Of a DNA stretch of 64,000 nt, positions 27,813 to 38,484 are shown in pieces. Location: the NCBI RefSeq assembly GCF_964340395.1, contig NC_135551.1, positions 4,295,463 to 4,359,462 of the forward strand, written 5' to 3'. The position numbers and the translations under genes are program-made. Source of the DNA: Glandiceps talaboti (lineage: Eukaryota > Hemichordata > Enteropneusta > Spengelidae). Numbering within the stretch: position 1 is the first letter of the stretch; every line of letters begins with the position of its first letter. A model generated the notes under the pieces. The model had not been told where the DNA came from and ran no database searches. It saw only the letters and a program-made list of their open reading frames with translations.

Positions 27813-28412
27813 TAGCCTTTAACAGTACAGTCTGCATATTGTGTTTGTCTACTTCTGAATCTCATAATTGTCTTCATTTACTTCTTTTACACCTCATCAA
27901 CTGTTTTAAAAGTACTGTGACCAACAAGTATCTTGTCTTTGGATCGAAGTAATTTTTTAAAAGAGTAAAATAAAAATAAAATCCTGACTTACCCTATTTT
28001 CTGAAGTCATGTTATCAGAAACAAACAGTTTGATTATAATTTACATGTATTTTAAATCTTGTGATAAAATTTTCCCATAATATGTATTACATTAACATGT
28101 ATGATTATCATTTATATCAAACTTTTATCTTTAAATAATTTCAGAAATCATTTTTACTGATCCTCCTTTTACAACTACACAGATTTCATTTTGTGAGTCT
28201 TGACAAAAATGACATTATTTGTAATATTTTATCAGACAGAAATCTTATTAATTTTTTTCTATATTCAGGAATAAGTCTTGGTGGGTATGGGGAGGTGGGG
28301 GGTCATGTGTTTTAAAAATTACAATCAAATATAAATGGTATTATCAGTGTATGATTACACTATCACATTGACAATTATTATTACAAATTATTTCCTTAAT
28401 ACATGTACCTTC

Positions 28413-28436
28413 TCCCCCCCCCCCACCCCCATCCCA
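28413..28436. repeat. Poly-C tract
   Basis: Ten consecutive C residues, an A, then a further C-rich run. Confidence 0.85.
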
Positions 28437-28779
28437 TTATTTTTTACAAAATGAGAAAATAAAGTTTAGTTGATATACAAACTACCTTGACTGTCTTAAA
28501 ACTAAATAAATATGGAACTGTGGTATTAGAATTTGGATGTCAATGAGAGTGAAGGTATAATTATTAAATTGTGAACATAAATGTATTTGTTGAGTTGACA
28601 ATGACAATCAGTTGTCTTCTGTATCACTATCACTAACTTGGCTAATGTTGCACATTTTGTGGGTTTACCACTACCTGGGTTTCCCCTATCCATGGTTTCA
28701 CAGACCTCCTATAAAACCGTATTTTATGAGAGTAAATATTAATTATCGATATTTATAACATTTATAAAATATATTATGG

Positions 28780-29560
28780 TAAAGAATGTATGCGGAAGCA
28801 GGTTGAAAGTGGACGACTTACTGGATGCAAGCAGGACTACGTTTTGAACAGTCCCACGTATAGTTCTTCTTAAACGACGGAGTAAATCGCGACTCGATTT
28901 TGACGATGTCCCTTGGGGAGATACCTCCATGCTTGGAGACATCCGTGGACATTGTCAGAATCGAGTTCGTACTTCCTCCGTCGACAACTTCAACTTCAAG
29001 TACGTGCAGCAGTCAACATACATATAGTAACTGCAAACGTTGCACGACCAACAGTTTCAGACTGTCGAACATCTTGTTGTCCTAACAATATCGATGTCTG
29101 ATACACGTAACTTAACAGGGGAAAACTTTAAATAGTACAACGTGTTCAACGCTCATACAAGCCACATACTGCAGACAAGGCACGTCCACAATGCACAGAG
29201 CTACAAATTACTAAGTACGGGCGTGCAGACGACCGTCACCGCACGATGGGACCGGTGATCTGATCATTAACAATCACTTGTATCGTATCTAACTTTTGGA
29301 CTGTATAGTAACCGAGTGCTGTAAGGAACTCACCGTTCTTGCTCCTACGCTACAGTTCCTCACGCCAATATGTTGATAAACTCATCACAAGTCAATGTTT
29401 TTATCTGAGAAATCGTTCGTCCAATCTCAACTTTTCCGCCATCTTAATGAGGTACGCACGCGCAGATGCTATGGCAACAACTTAAATGTTTTGAGAAGGC
29501 AATTTCGATTACTAACACTTGGTGGCGCTAGTGCAAAGGATACTGTAGAACTGACGCGGC
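28780..29560. promoter_or_regulatory. CpG-richer region, possible promoter
   Basis: CG dinucleotides (ACGTACG, GCACGCGCAG, GACCGTCACCGCACGATGG) are much denser here than in the flanks, and a CCGCCATCTTAA YY1-like motif lies near 29437. It could hold the first noncoding exon of the minus-strand gene at 12.8-13.7 kb, but part of it is repeat. Speculative. Confidence 0.25.
28820..28985. repeat. Long imperfect palindrome related to the 52-kb element
   Basis: Arms 28875-28911 (CGACGGAG...ACTCGATTTTGAC) and 28947-28983 (GTCAGAATCGAGT...CTCCGTCG) are inverted complements. GGATGCAAGCAGGACTACG at 28826-28844 and ATTGTCAGAATCGAGT match the element near 52260-52315, so this is repeat-derived. Confidence 0.7.
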
Positions 29561-30059
29561 AAAAAGCAAGATTTTGAAGGGTGATGTTTTCAAGTTATTG
29601 TTTCCCAACAATGAATAATGTTTACTCCATCAACCCATACATTTACTGAAAGGTTTTTCTCTCCGCTATAATGCTATTGTGTTTTCTATTGTCAATGGCC
29701 GAAAGTTAGAGTGTGTTTCAGGTATGTGTGTCTTGATTATCTCAAGGCGTCAATATAACTGCCCCAGACTGAGACTCTGAGCGAGAGCGGATCGCTGGTC
29801 ACCCGATTTTCCATTTCGTTAGTATGACTTGGAAAGCAACATTTTGCTACAACTGTAAACGATTTTAAAAATAAAAATAAATAATTAAAAAAAAGTATAA
29901 ATAATCTATGTTATATATACCGGACTGAGAAGATTAAGCAACTATATTTAGTAACAATGCATTTCTTGGATAAATTGACCTTGTTTGACCCGTGATCTTA
30001 CAGTTATACAAGTTACACAACAGACAGAAATGAGGGAGTTCTTCTCACCTACTATAAGT

Positions 30060-30350
30060 TAAAACCACAGCTATAACCACACTATGTAACTTGTGTTTTA
30101 TTATGATATTACCCCCGCAATTCTGAGTAAAAGTGAATCAGAATGAAGAATCAGGCTGTAGTTTGGAGACTCATGCCGCCCATGTCGGACTCAGATAGGT
30201 CAGCGAATCAAACCGATCTGCAAACTTTAATTAATTCACGGGCTGACGTTTTAAACGACATATTATACCATAATAACCGACTAACATGCATGTCTTGCCA
30301 AAATACAAACATTTGCCCAGTAAAAACAATGTGCACAGTAATTCAGAACA
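30060..30350 (+). mobile_element. Element fragment shared with 51.85-52.09 kb
   Basis: TATGTAACTTGTG, TTTAAACGACAT and GCATGTCTTGCCAAAATAC followed by AGTAAAAA occur in the same order and orientation at 51858-52065. Confidence 0.55.
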
Positions 30351-30389
30351 AACAAACAAACAAACAAACAAACAAACAAACAAACAAAC
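30346..30389. repeat. (CAAA)n microsatellite
   Basis: Eleven or so copies of CAAA. Confidence 0.9.
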
Positions 30390-30454
30390 AGGATATTAGC
30401 CCAATTAACAACATCTATCGATCGAAATAATGCATACCAATAGCCTATTACCGG

Positions 30455-30977
30455 TTGCAGAACGAATGTCAAAGATCAAGAAATGGTTTCGCACGCAGAG
30501 ACAAGTTGCAACACTTGTTTTATTATTTAAAGTCAGACTCTTTAACAATACAAATAAAATCTAATTTTTTATTATCTGTGTTTATGGTTTGAATATTTCG
30601 TACTATCCATCCTTGCCAATGCATATATTGTAATCATTTATAAACGGTTGGTACAAAAAACATGTACAGGCCAGCTACAGGTCAGGTCAGGTAAAGCCTG
30701 AATATTTTTGTGGGGTTTATATTCACATTTGGATCTAAAGATCCGTCATCTGTTTTTATTCGCAAAATACAGTGGTTTTTCATGGCAAATTTCACCTTCT
30801 CTTTTATAAATGCTAATTCAACAGTGTAAGCTGTCGAATAAGTTCACATTCTGTTGAAAGCGTCTATGATAAATACTCCGAACCGCCCAAACGATATCTC
30901 TTGACAACCATAATTAACCATTTTAATTTTAATTACCGCTCATATAGAGCATGCACATTTTGATGTGTCGTAGAGTG
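30455..30977 (+). repeat. Dispersed repeat; left member of an inverted pair around the zinc-module gene
   Basis: Part 30638-30977 (TTTATAAACGG, GATCCGTCATCTG, TTCTCTTTTATAAATGCTAA, ATGTGTCGTAGAGTG) is inverted at 38184-38484. The left part 30455-30650 (AACGAATGTCAAAGATCA, TTCGTACTATCCATCCTT) recurs at 63341-63540. Confidence 0.75.
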
Positions 30978-31657
30978 TATAGTAGACAAGTAGAAATCGG
31001 TAGTTAAAACGCAGGTACAGAACAAGTCATGTATCGATATAATATTTTTTCGTGGATTCACATGCATTTTTATCCAAAAATCTGAATTTGTCATAACATT
31101 TGGTGTAAGTTATTTTGTCTCTGCAATTCACCATCAGTTATCTTTGTTTTCAAAATCTGCACACAATATTAGTGTCTTCTGTTATGGGCATTACATTTTT
31201 CTTTCTTATGCAGAATGTGGCACATGAAAACAAAAAAGATGGCAGACACTCATGTGGGAAAGTAGTTGCATTTCGTGCAGTTTCAGTATTTATTGATAAC
31301 AGATGATTTGCACAACTAAAATATACTATTGCAATATGTTTTAGAAGAATGTACGAATTTGGCTTGGCTAAATGAAGTGACAAGTGCTCGTTCAAGAACG
31401 AAAAATCTGAAGCTTGCGATACAACTCCAAGTGCATCCTCTCGAAGATAAATAACAATCGATCTAGCAAAACGCGCAGGTGCAGCCAGGTTTTTTTTTCT
31501 ATCTATACCCATCACTATTGATGGGTACAGAAAAAAAAAACATATCTAGTATACCCCCATGAGTATCTGTTTATTTGCTGGTTTATTTAATTATTTTATT
31601 TGTCCCTATACTTGTCGTTCGTTTGTTTGCTTGTTCATTTGTCATTTATTTGATAGT

Positions 31658-31659
<2 letters not shown>

Positions 31660-31740
<81 letters not shown>

Positions 31741-31762
31741 TTTGTTTGTTTGTTTGTTTTGT
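31660..31762. repeat. (TTTA)n then (TTTG)n microsatellite
   Basis: About 20 TTTA units followed by several GTTT units. Confidence 0.95.
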
Positions 31763-31824
31763 TTTGTTTGTCACAAGGTTCCTGGGTCCCCTGTGGTTGC
31801 ACCTGAAAAAGCAAGTCACTCTGG

Positions 31825-32193
31825 AGTCATGGTGGGTGAATGGTTAGCGTGACCGGCTTGGAATCTACAGGTTCGCGGCAGGTTCGAGCCCCGTCGCTGC
31901 CTGTTGTTTGTTTTTGAGTGGCTAAAGTCCTTCGGCAAGATTTGAACCACGACTGTGCTTCAGTCCACCCAGCTGTATAACTGGTACAGTGGTAGGATGT
32001 AGGTTGCAATATGAAGGCTTTAATCCTATGCGCTTTAAGTGGCTGCAATGGATTGTATTCTCCCCAGGGAGTTGAGGAAGACTAAAGGGTCATTGTGCCG
32101 TTCTGATCCGAGCCAGGGGTAATAATTGTAAAGCGCTTTGAAAGTTTGAGCACGGAGTGGGAAAGCGCTATAAGAACCCAATATTATTATTCT
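31825..32193 (+). mobile_element. tRNA-derived SINE
   Basis: The head reads GGTGAATGGTTAGCGTGACC (A-box-like) and GGTTCGAGCCCC at 31881-31892 (B box). The tail reads GTAAAGCGCTTTGAAAG, then GGAAAGCGCTATAAGAACCC and ATTATTATT, a tail type widespread among deuterostome SINEs. It sits about 240 bp upstream of the zinc-module start codon. Confidence 0.8.
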
Positions 32194-32432
32194 GTTTCAC
32201 AACTCGAAACATGTCACCCTTACTCAGAGGGCGAGGTTAATTAAACCTTTGGCAGTTTGCAAAAATTGATAAAAACGTCGTAAAAATAATGCCTTATTTT
32301 TTGTTGAGATGTCATGCGAAAGTAGCTATATAGTGTCCTCACTATATCTGGTATATACGTACGTATGAGCAGGATAATCCGACCAATCAAAGTCCGTTTC
32401 TCAAAGAGTGTGTTTTCAGAATCATAACAACA

Positions 32433-32975
32433 ATGGCCGCTCACAGCATGGCGAGTTATGGCAACTGTCGCGTTTGCGACAACGCAATTCAGGAAAACTA
32501 CAGGGTACTCTCACACACAAGTATCTCAAAAGAAGTCCTAAAAACTATAATTGGGGAGTACGATAGAAATGATGGACTTTCACAAAGAGTGTGCTTAATG
32601 TGCGTGAATAAAGTGCGTCGTCTTGCTAACATTCGTGAAACTATCAAGTCTGACTTCGCTGCACTCCGTGAGGAAGAAAACAGACTGTCCTCGATACTTG
32701 GGAGAATGTACTCACAGAACGTGCAGAATACAGAGAAGACAAGTGTGACACCGGTAAAGATGGAGAAACGTAAGCTAGACTTCACTCCAACTCCGAAACA
32801 GCCAAGCAAGAGGCGATCTCTTAGTCAGAACATGGATGTATTAGGATATGGTCAGAACGCAACACCCGAATCTCAAGGCAAACACCCTTCGAATTCGATG
32901 TCGATAGATACACCTACACGTAGCATTGGAACCCAAACCTTTGCACAGAAACCTGAGAAGGCTTTCGAGGTGAAG
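32433..32975 (+). CDS. Exon 1 of the zinc-module gene
   Basis: It encodes residues 1-181, including both CxxC pairs and the basic Ser/Thr/Pro-rich linker. The exon ends FEVK and is followed by the donor GTGCGT. A second in-frame Met at residue 6 could also start translation. Confidence 0.85.
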
Positions 32976-35900
32976 GTGCGTATAAGTCACAACAGAATTT
33001 TCTGTATTCTTGAATATTTGGAACCATACAACATACAATAGAAATCATACAACAATTGTATGATTTCTATTTTAATGATTTTTTACCCGTTTCGGCTGGT
33101 TAGACGTCCATGAATCAAACTGTCATCGTAAGACTTTCTAGTCAATTGGACCCAAGTCAATTGGACCCAAGTCAATTGGACCCCAAGTCAATTGGACCCA
33201 AGTCAATTGGACCCCAAGTCAATTGGACCCAAGTCAATTGGACCCCAAGTCAATTGGACGGTATCCAGTCAAAACGGCCCCAACGGCAAACGGCCCCGCC
33301 TTTCAAAGGTCAAAACGGCCCTGCCTTTAATGGTCAAAACGGTCCCAATGGCCCCGCCTTTAATGGGCTTAAAATGTAGACTTTTGACCCCCCTAATTTG
33401 GAGACAGTTGTAGAGTTTGCGCCTGTGTTTCAAACCGACCACGGTACGTACATGTGTACCCAACTTCAGGTCGAGTGCCCCCTGGATACAAGTACTACGT
33501 ACGGTTCTACGCGTAGCTGTACACACAGTTCTTCTCGTGATTGTTAGGGGAACCAAACAATCGGTACTTGTCAATCTCCCATTAAAGGCGGGGCCGTTTT
33601 GACCTTTTAAAGGCGGGGCCGTTTTGACCTTTTAAAGGCGGGGCCGTTTTGACCTTTTAAAGGCGGGGCCGTTTTGACGTTGGGGCCGTTTTGACCGGTA
33701 ACCAATTGGACCCACATCAAATTGGACCCCAAGTCAATTGGACCCCAAGTCAATTGGACCCTGGCTCAATATAACTTTATGCAAGCAACTTGATAAACTT
33801 TAACTTTTCGATGTTATTACTTGGTTGACAAAGTTACGGACAATCAGTCGAAACTGGATTTAATGTGTATATATTGCGAATCCGGCTGTACTCGATTACA
33901 GTATCAACATTACAACACTGACTCACCAGTACATTGCATGCAACATTGCAAGGTCGCACCATGCACTTTGCCGTGTCGATACTACGATCTGACTAATAAT
34001 TGCCCCCATGTTTGCAAGTAATAACAAAACGTGTAATTGTAAAACATGTTGCTTATAACAGGGCGATGGTTGCGATGTTGGAGTTATGTTGAGACAGAGT
34101 TTGGTGGAGGGTCCAATTGACTTGGGTCCAATTGACTTGGGTCCAATTGTCCAGCTTCTGTAATTGCCTCATCGTAAACCAATTAAAACAAGTTATTATA
34201 TTATTATTGACAAACATATTTGTAAATATCTGGATATGGTACAATGAAACATTAATGGTTTGAGAGAATGGTAAATACACGTAGTATGCCATTATGGGAC
34301 TACCTTGTCGTTTTCATTGTATCATTATGTCATACGTTTTTGGGCACCTGAAGCAATCCCACGAATTGTACCAGATGTCAAACTTCGTGTTATTGGCAGT
34401 TCTAATTTGAAATAGAGGACTACTGTTTAACTTCTTCCAAATTTGTACATTTACTTCTAGATTATTGTGAAGTACAAGAGTCAAACGAAAAGCAGAATCA
34501 TTTCTAGCAAGGGAATGCAAGAACTTTGCAAAGCAGTTGTAAACGGTGACAACAGACGTATTATTGGAAAGAGAATGTATGACAGTGAGTACAGGGAAGT
34601 AGTCAAACAGAAAGTTATCCAAGATCTGTCAACACAATGTCAACAACTCTGTGCAAAAAAAGACCCCTCTTACTTACGATCAACAAAAGCAGATGATCTA
34701 TTAAATGTAAACTGGGAACAAGTAACCATGGAGTGGAAAGAAAGGTACATCAAATTTAACTCAAATATATATGCTGTGCTGTGTGCTAAGAAAATAAGTT
34801 GTAATGTTATGGTTACAGCAACATGGAGATACGAAGGACTACCTCCATGGTTACAGATACACAACTTTTGTGTGTGCGTGTGCACGCGCGTGTGTGTATG
34901 TGTGTGTGTGTGTGCGTGTATGTGTGTGTGTGTGTGTGTGTGAGCCGTAATCATGAAAAGACTGATTGAGTGAAATATTAAGAAAATAAAGTGATGTTAT
35001 CTCTTATTTTAAATTGCCTGTCATGTTGTTCAAATGCTTTTAAACTCTCACATTTTAATTACTACTTTGTTTAAAAAATAGGAGTAATCATTCAAAATCA
35101 ATGTGAAAATACATAATTGCATTTATGATCTAGAACATACATGTGTATACTTCATTTCAGGGCACCATTATTGTTCCAAGTATTAGAAGCTATAGCTGCC
35201 AAAGACCGTGAACAAATGAACAACAAACCTGAAACACATACACCTGTTATTGGGTTCCATGGAGCATCTCTTTTGTTTGAAAGAAATCAGAATCTATCCT
35301 TAGCACAGTATTCTGTTGGAATGATTGTGGATCATGGAGCTGCAACAGATGAAGTAAGTATAACAAACTTTTGTACTATTTTTTTAAATACAATGTGTAT
35401 TGTCATGATGGCACCCCTGTATGTGATGCAAGTAAACTTGTGTTGCCTTTATGATATGCAGTATTACAGTACAATGCCATGAAATAACAGGCAGGTTATA
35501 TTAGTTCTTACTGATTTTTACTAGTGAATAATTGGCCATTATTGGAGTCAATAATAATATATCGTAACTATTAAAAAATGCAATGTTGCATCATTGAAAA
35601 AACTTATGCCTCAAGAGGATATGATTGTAGAAATTGTCATAGTGCTACCTGATATAACATTTTTGTTCACACACTGTCATAAAACAATTGGCACAGCAGA
35701 ATCCAAGACACTCTGCGACAAGTATGCCCTGGCTTGTAAGAATGCTTCACCACCATTTTATTCAACATATTTTGATTTCATTATTCCTTGCAGACAATAT
35801 CTATCTTGAATAAGATAGGTTGTTGTGTGTCAAACACTAGCATTCAAAGAAAGAAGAAGGAGCTAGTCGAGAAGCATTCCGAAATGCTTGAAGAATTATT

Positions 35901-36123
35901 CAATAAGCAAGTTAGTCAAGTTGTCAAGAAGAAAAGTAGTGAAGCTGCCTTGTTATCTCTTCCAAGTGAACTTTGCAAAACAGTCAGTGTCAAAAGTGAA
36001 ATGATGACTTCATGCCATGCAGGAGAAAGTAACACTTCCGTCAGCCCAAACAATGACAGTGCAATGTCAGACCCTGTAGATGAAATGACTATCACCAGTA
36101 AGAGTGACAGCAGTATATACTAA
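32433..36123 (+). CDS. Four-exon gene for a zinc-module protein of an expanded uncharacterised metazoan family, 449 aa
   Basis: Exons are 32433-32975, 34461-34744, 35161-35353 and 35794-36123. All introns are GT-AG, and the phases (0, 2, 0) close to 449 codons plus TAA. The N-terminus has Cys12-x2-Cys15 and Cys54-x2-Cys57, a ZAD-like spacing that suggests one zinc-binding module. A Glu/Arg-rich helix and a basic linker (EKRKLDF, PSKRRSL) follow; the linker could carry a nuclear signal. The rest contains QQLCAKKDPSYLR, EWKERAPLLFQVLEA, SLLFERNQNLSLAQ and ISILNKIGCCVSNTSIQRKK. I recall this order of blocks from many lineage-specific proteins of amphioxus, corals and hemichordates with no assigned function. 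The start sits in a fair context (AACAATGG). Substrate, partner and location are unknown; a DNA- or protein-binding nuclear role is inference. Opposed copies of a dispersed repeat flank the gene, which may bear on how the family multiplies. Confidence 0.85.
33139..34153. mobile_element. Candidate foldback element with inverted tandem arrays, in intron 1 of the zinc-module gene
   Basis: Eight copies of AAGTCAATTGGACCC (33139-33260) are followed by AACGGCCCCGCCTTT/AAAGGTCAAAACGGCC units (33271-33372). Those units reappear inverted as four 25-bp AAAGGCGGGGCCGTTTTGAC units (33582-33695). CAATTGGACC units follow (33703-33765), with inverted GGGTCCAATTGACTT units at 34110-34153. Confidence 0.65.
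34461..34744 (+). CDS. Exon 2 of the zinc-module gene
   Basis: It follows a TTTACTTCTAG acceptor and begins IIVKYKS. It carries the QLCAKKDPSYLR block and ends inside the Arg codon of EWKER at the donor AAAG|GTACAT (phase 2). Joining to the G that opens exon 3 restores Arg and the family-like run KERAPLLF. Confidence 0.85.
34868..34942. repeat. (GT)n microsatellite
   Basis: GTGTGT with occasional GCGC and GTAT interruptions, in intron 2 of the zinc-module gene. Confidence 0.9.
35161..35353 (+). CDS. Exon 3 of the zinc-module gene
   Basis: The acceptor is TTCATTTCAG and the donor is GATGAA|GTAAGT. It encodes a hydrophobic-helical block from APLLFQVLEAIAAKD through ERNQNLSLAQYSVGMIV to GAATDE, with no recognised catalytic motif. 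Confidence 0.85.
35794..36123 (+). CDS. Terminal exon of the zinc-module gene
   Basis: The acceptor is TATTCCTTGCAG. It encodes TISILNKIGCCVSNTSIQRK, a Lys/Glu-rich helix and a Ser/Thr/Asp-rich acidic tail ending SDSSIY, then TAA. No canonical AATAAA is seen in the 280 bases before the 30-bp minisatellite, so the transcript end is undefined. Confidence 0.85.
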   Translation, partial: TISILNKIGCCVSNTSIQRKKKELVEKHSEMLEELFNKQVSQVVKKKSSEAALLSLPSELCKTVSVKSEMMTSCHAGESNTSVSPNNDSAMSDPVDEMTITSKSDSSIY

Positions 36124-36401
36124 TACGAACCCCATTACCAATCCTATTGCTGTTAATGACGGCACATTTTGGACGGTGACGTAAAAGAGACTGTGGTTGA
36201 GAGTGATGTGTTTATGTAAACGCGTTCCAGATGAAAAGGTCAAAGGTTATTCAGTGAGTGATATAACATGTATAGTATAGTAACAGTCCTAAGAATTTAA
36301 CAGTTGAAACATTGTGTGCAATAATAACAACATTTCAAAATTTGCCTTATATTCAATCTGTTTTAAAGGAATGTTCAAATTTACACTTCAATATATATTG
36401 A

Positions 36402-38071
36402 TACATATACGTAGTCTTGGTTACCCAGATTAACATATACGTAGTCTTAGTTACCCAGATTAACATATACGTAGTCTTGGTTACCCAGATTAACATATAC
36501 GTAGTCTTGGTTACCCAGATTAACATATACGTAGTCTTGGTTACCCAGATTAACATATACGTAGTCTTGGTTACCCAGATTAACATATACGTAGTCTTGG
36601 TTACCCAGATTAACATATACGTAGTCTTGGTTACCCAGATTGACATATACGTAGTCTTGGTTACCCTGATTAACATATACGTAGTCTTATAGTTACCCTG
36701 ATTAACATATACGTAGTCTTGGTTACCCAGATTAACATATACGTAGTCTTATAGTTACCCTGATTAACATATACGTAGTCTTATAGTTACCCTGATTAAC
36801 ATATACGTAGTCTTGGTTACCCAGATTGACATGTACGTAGTCCTGGTTACCAAGATTAACATATGCATAGTCTTGGTTACCCAGATTAACATATACGTAG
36901 TCTTGGTTACCAAGATTAACATATACGTAGTCTTGGTTACCCAGATTAACATATGCATAGTCTTGGTTACCCAGATTAACATATACGTAGTCTTGGTTAC
37001 CCAGATTAACATATACGTAGTCTTGGTTACCCAGATTAACATATACGTAGTCTTGGTTACCCAGATTAACATATACATAGTCTTGGTTACCCAGATTAAC
37101 ATATACGTAGTCTTGGTTACCCAGATTGACATATACGTAGTCTTAGTTACCCAGATTAACATATATGTAGTCTTGGTTACCCAGATTAACATATACGTAG
37201 TCTTGGTTACCCAGATTAACATATATGTAGTCTTGGTTACCCAGATTAACATATACGTAGTCTTATAGTTACCCTGATTAACATATACGTAGTCTTGGTT
37301 ACCCAGATTAACATATACGTAGTCTTGGTTACCCAGATTAACATATACATAGTCTTAGTTACCCAGATTAACATATACGTAGTCTTGGTTACTCAGATTA
37401 ACATATACGTAGTCTTGGTTACCCAGATTAACATATACGTAGTCTTGGTTACCCAGATTAACATATGCATAGTCTTGGTTACCCAGATTAACATATGCAT
37501 AGTCTTGGTTACTCAGATTAACATATACGTAGTCTTGGTTACCCAGATTAACATATGCATAGTCTTGGTTACCCAGATTAACATATACATAGTCTTGGTT
37601 ACCCAGATTAACATATACATAGTCTTGGTTACCCAGATTAACATATACGTAGTCTTGGTTACCCAGATTAACATATACGTAGTCTTGGTTACCCAGATTA
37701 ACATATAGGTAGTCTTGGTTACCCAGATTAACATATACGTAGTCTTGGTTACCCAGATTAACATATAGGTAGTCTTGGTTACCCAGATTAACATATACGT
37801 AGTCTTGGTTACCCAGATTAACATATACATAGTCTTGGTTACCCAGATTAACATATAGGTAGTCTTGGTTACCCAGATTAACATATACGTAGTCTTGGTT
37901 ACCCAGATTAACATATACATAGTCTTGGTTACCCAGATTAACATATAGGTAGTCTTGGTTACCCAGATTAACATATACGTAGTCTTGGTTACCCAGATTA
38001 ACATATACGTAGTCTTGGTTACCCAGATTAACATATACGTAGTCTTGGTTACCCTGATTAACATATACATG
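36402..38071. repeat. 30-bp minisatellite, about 55 copies
   Basis: The unit is TTACCCAGATTAACATATAC plus GTAGTCTTGG. Variants include TTACCCTGATT, CATATGCATAG, CATATAGGTAG and a 32-33 bp form with CTTATAGTTACC. The array begins 279 bp after the stop of the zinc-module gene. Confidence 0.97.
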
Positions 38072-38183
38072 TTGCATCAAAGGTCAATGAAAGTTGACAC
38101 AAAAAATCAGGTCAAGTGATGGGTACATTCTATACTTTGTAATTGTGGATTTCCATCATTGGGTGCACATCTACCATTTTGCT

Positions 38184-38484
38184 CACTTCACGACACATCT
38201 AAATGCACATGCTTCATGTGAGCTATAATTAAAGTTGGTTGATTGTCAAGGGAGATATATTTTGAGTGGTTAGGAGTATTTATCAGATGTTTTCAATGGA
38301 ATGTGAATATATTCGAGTACTTACATTGTTAAATTAGCATTTATAAAAGAGAAGCCATGAAAACCATTATATATTGCAAATAAAACAGATGACGGATCTT
38401 TGGATCTGAATGTGAATCCAAAAAAAATTGTTAAGTCTTTACTGGGCTTGTCCTGTAACTGTTTTGTATTGACTGATTTATAAA
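38184..38484 (-). repeat. Right, inverted member of the repeat pair around the zinc-module gene
   Basis: CACTTCACGACACATC, TTAGCATTTATAAAAGAGAA, GCCATGAAAACC, CAGATGACGGATCTTTGGAT and TTTATAAA match 30638-30977 in reverse complement. Confidence 0.75.

Noticed and set aside
28739-28942. Minus-strand frame starting MSPSMEVSPQG with a donor-like GTAAGT, a possible first exon
   Set aside because: Most of it lies within the palindrome and in sequence shared with the 52-kb repeat, so it is better explained as repeat. No matching downstream exon was found.
29400-29442. Minus-strand ATGGCGGAAAAG, a possible first coding exon
   Set aside because: The frame stops after 13 codons without a GT donor before the stop.
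29395-29577. Plus-strand 60-codon frame in the CpG-richer region
   Set aside because: No splice donor, domain or codon signature supports it; the region is better seen as possible promoter sequence.
31881-31892. A stand-alone tRNA gene
   Set aside because: The B box and A box belong to the SINE head. The sequence does not fold as a full tRNA and continues into the SINE body.
36353-38080. Open frames of 90-240 codons on both strands
   Set aside because: They follow from the 30-bp period lacking stops in several frames. No start context or domain supports a gene.
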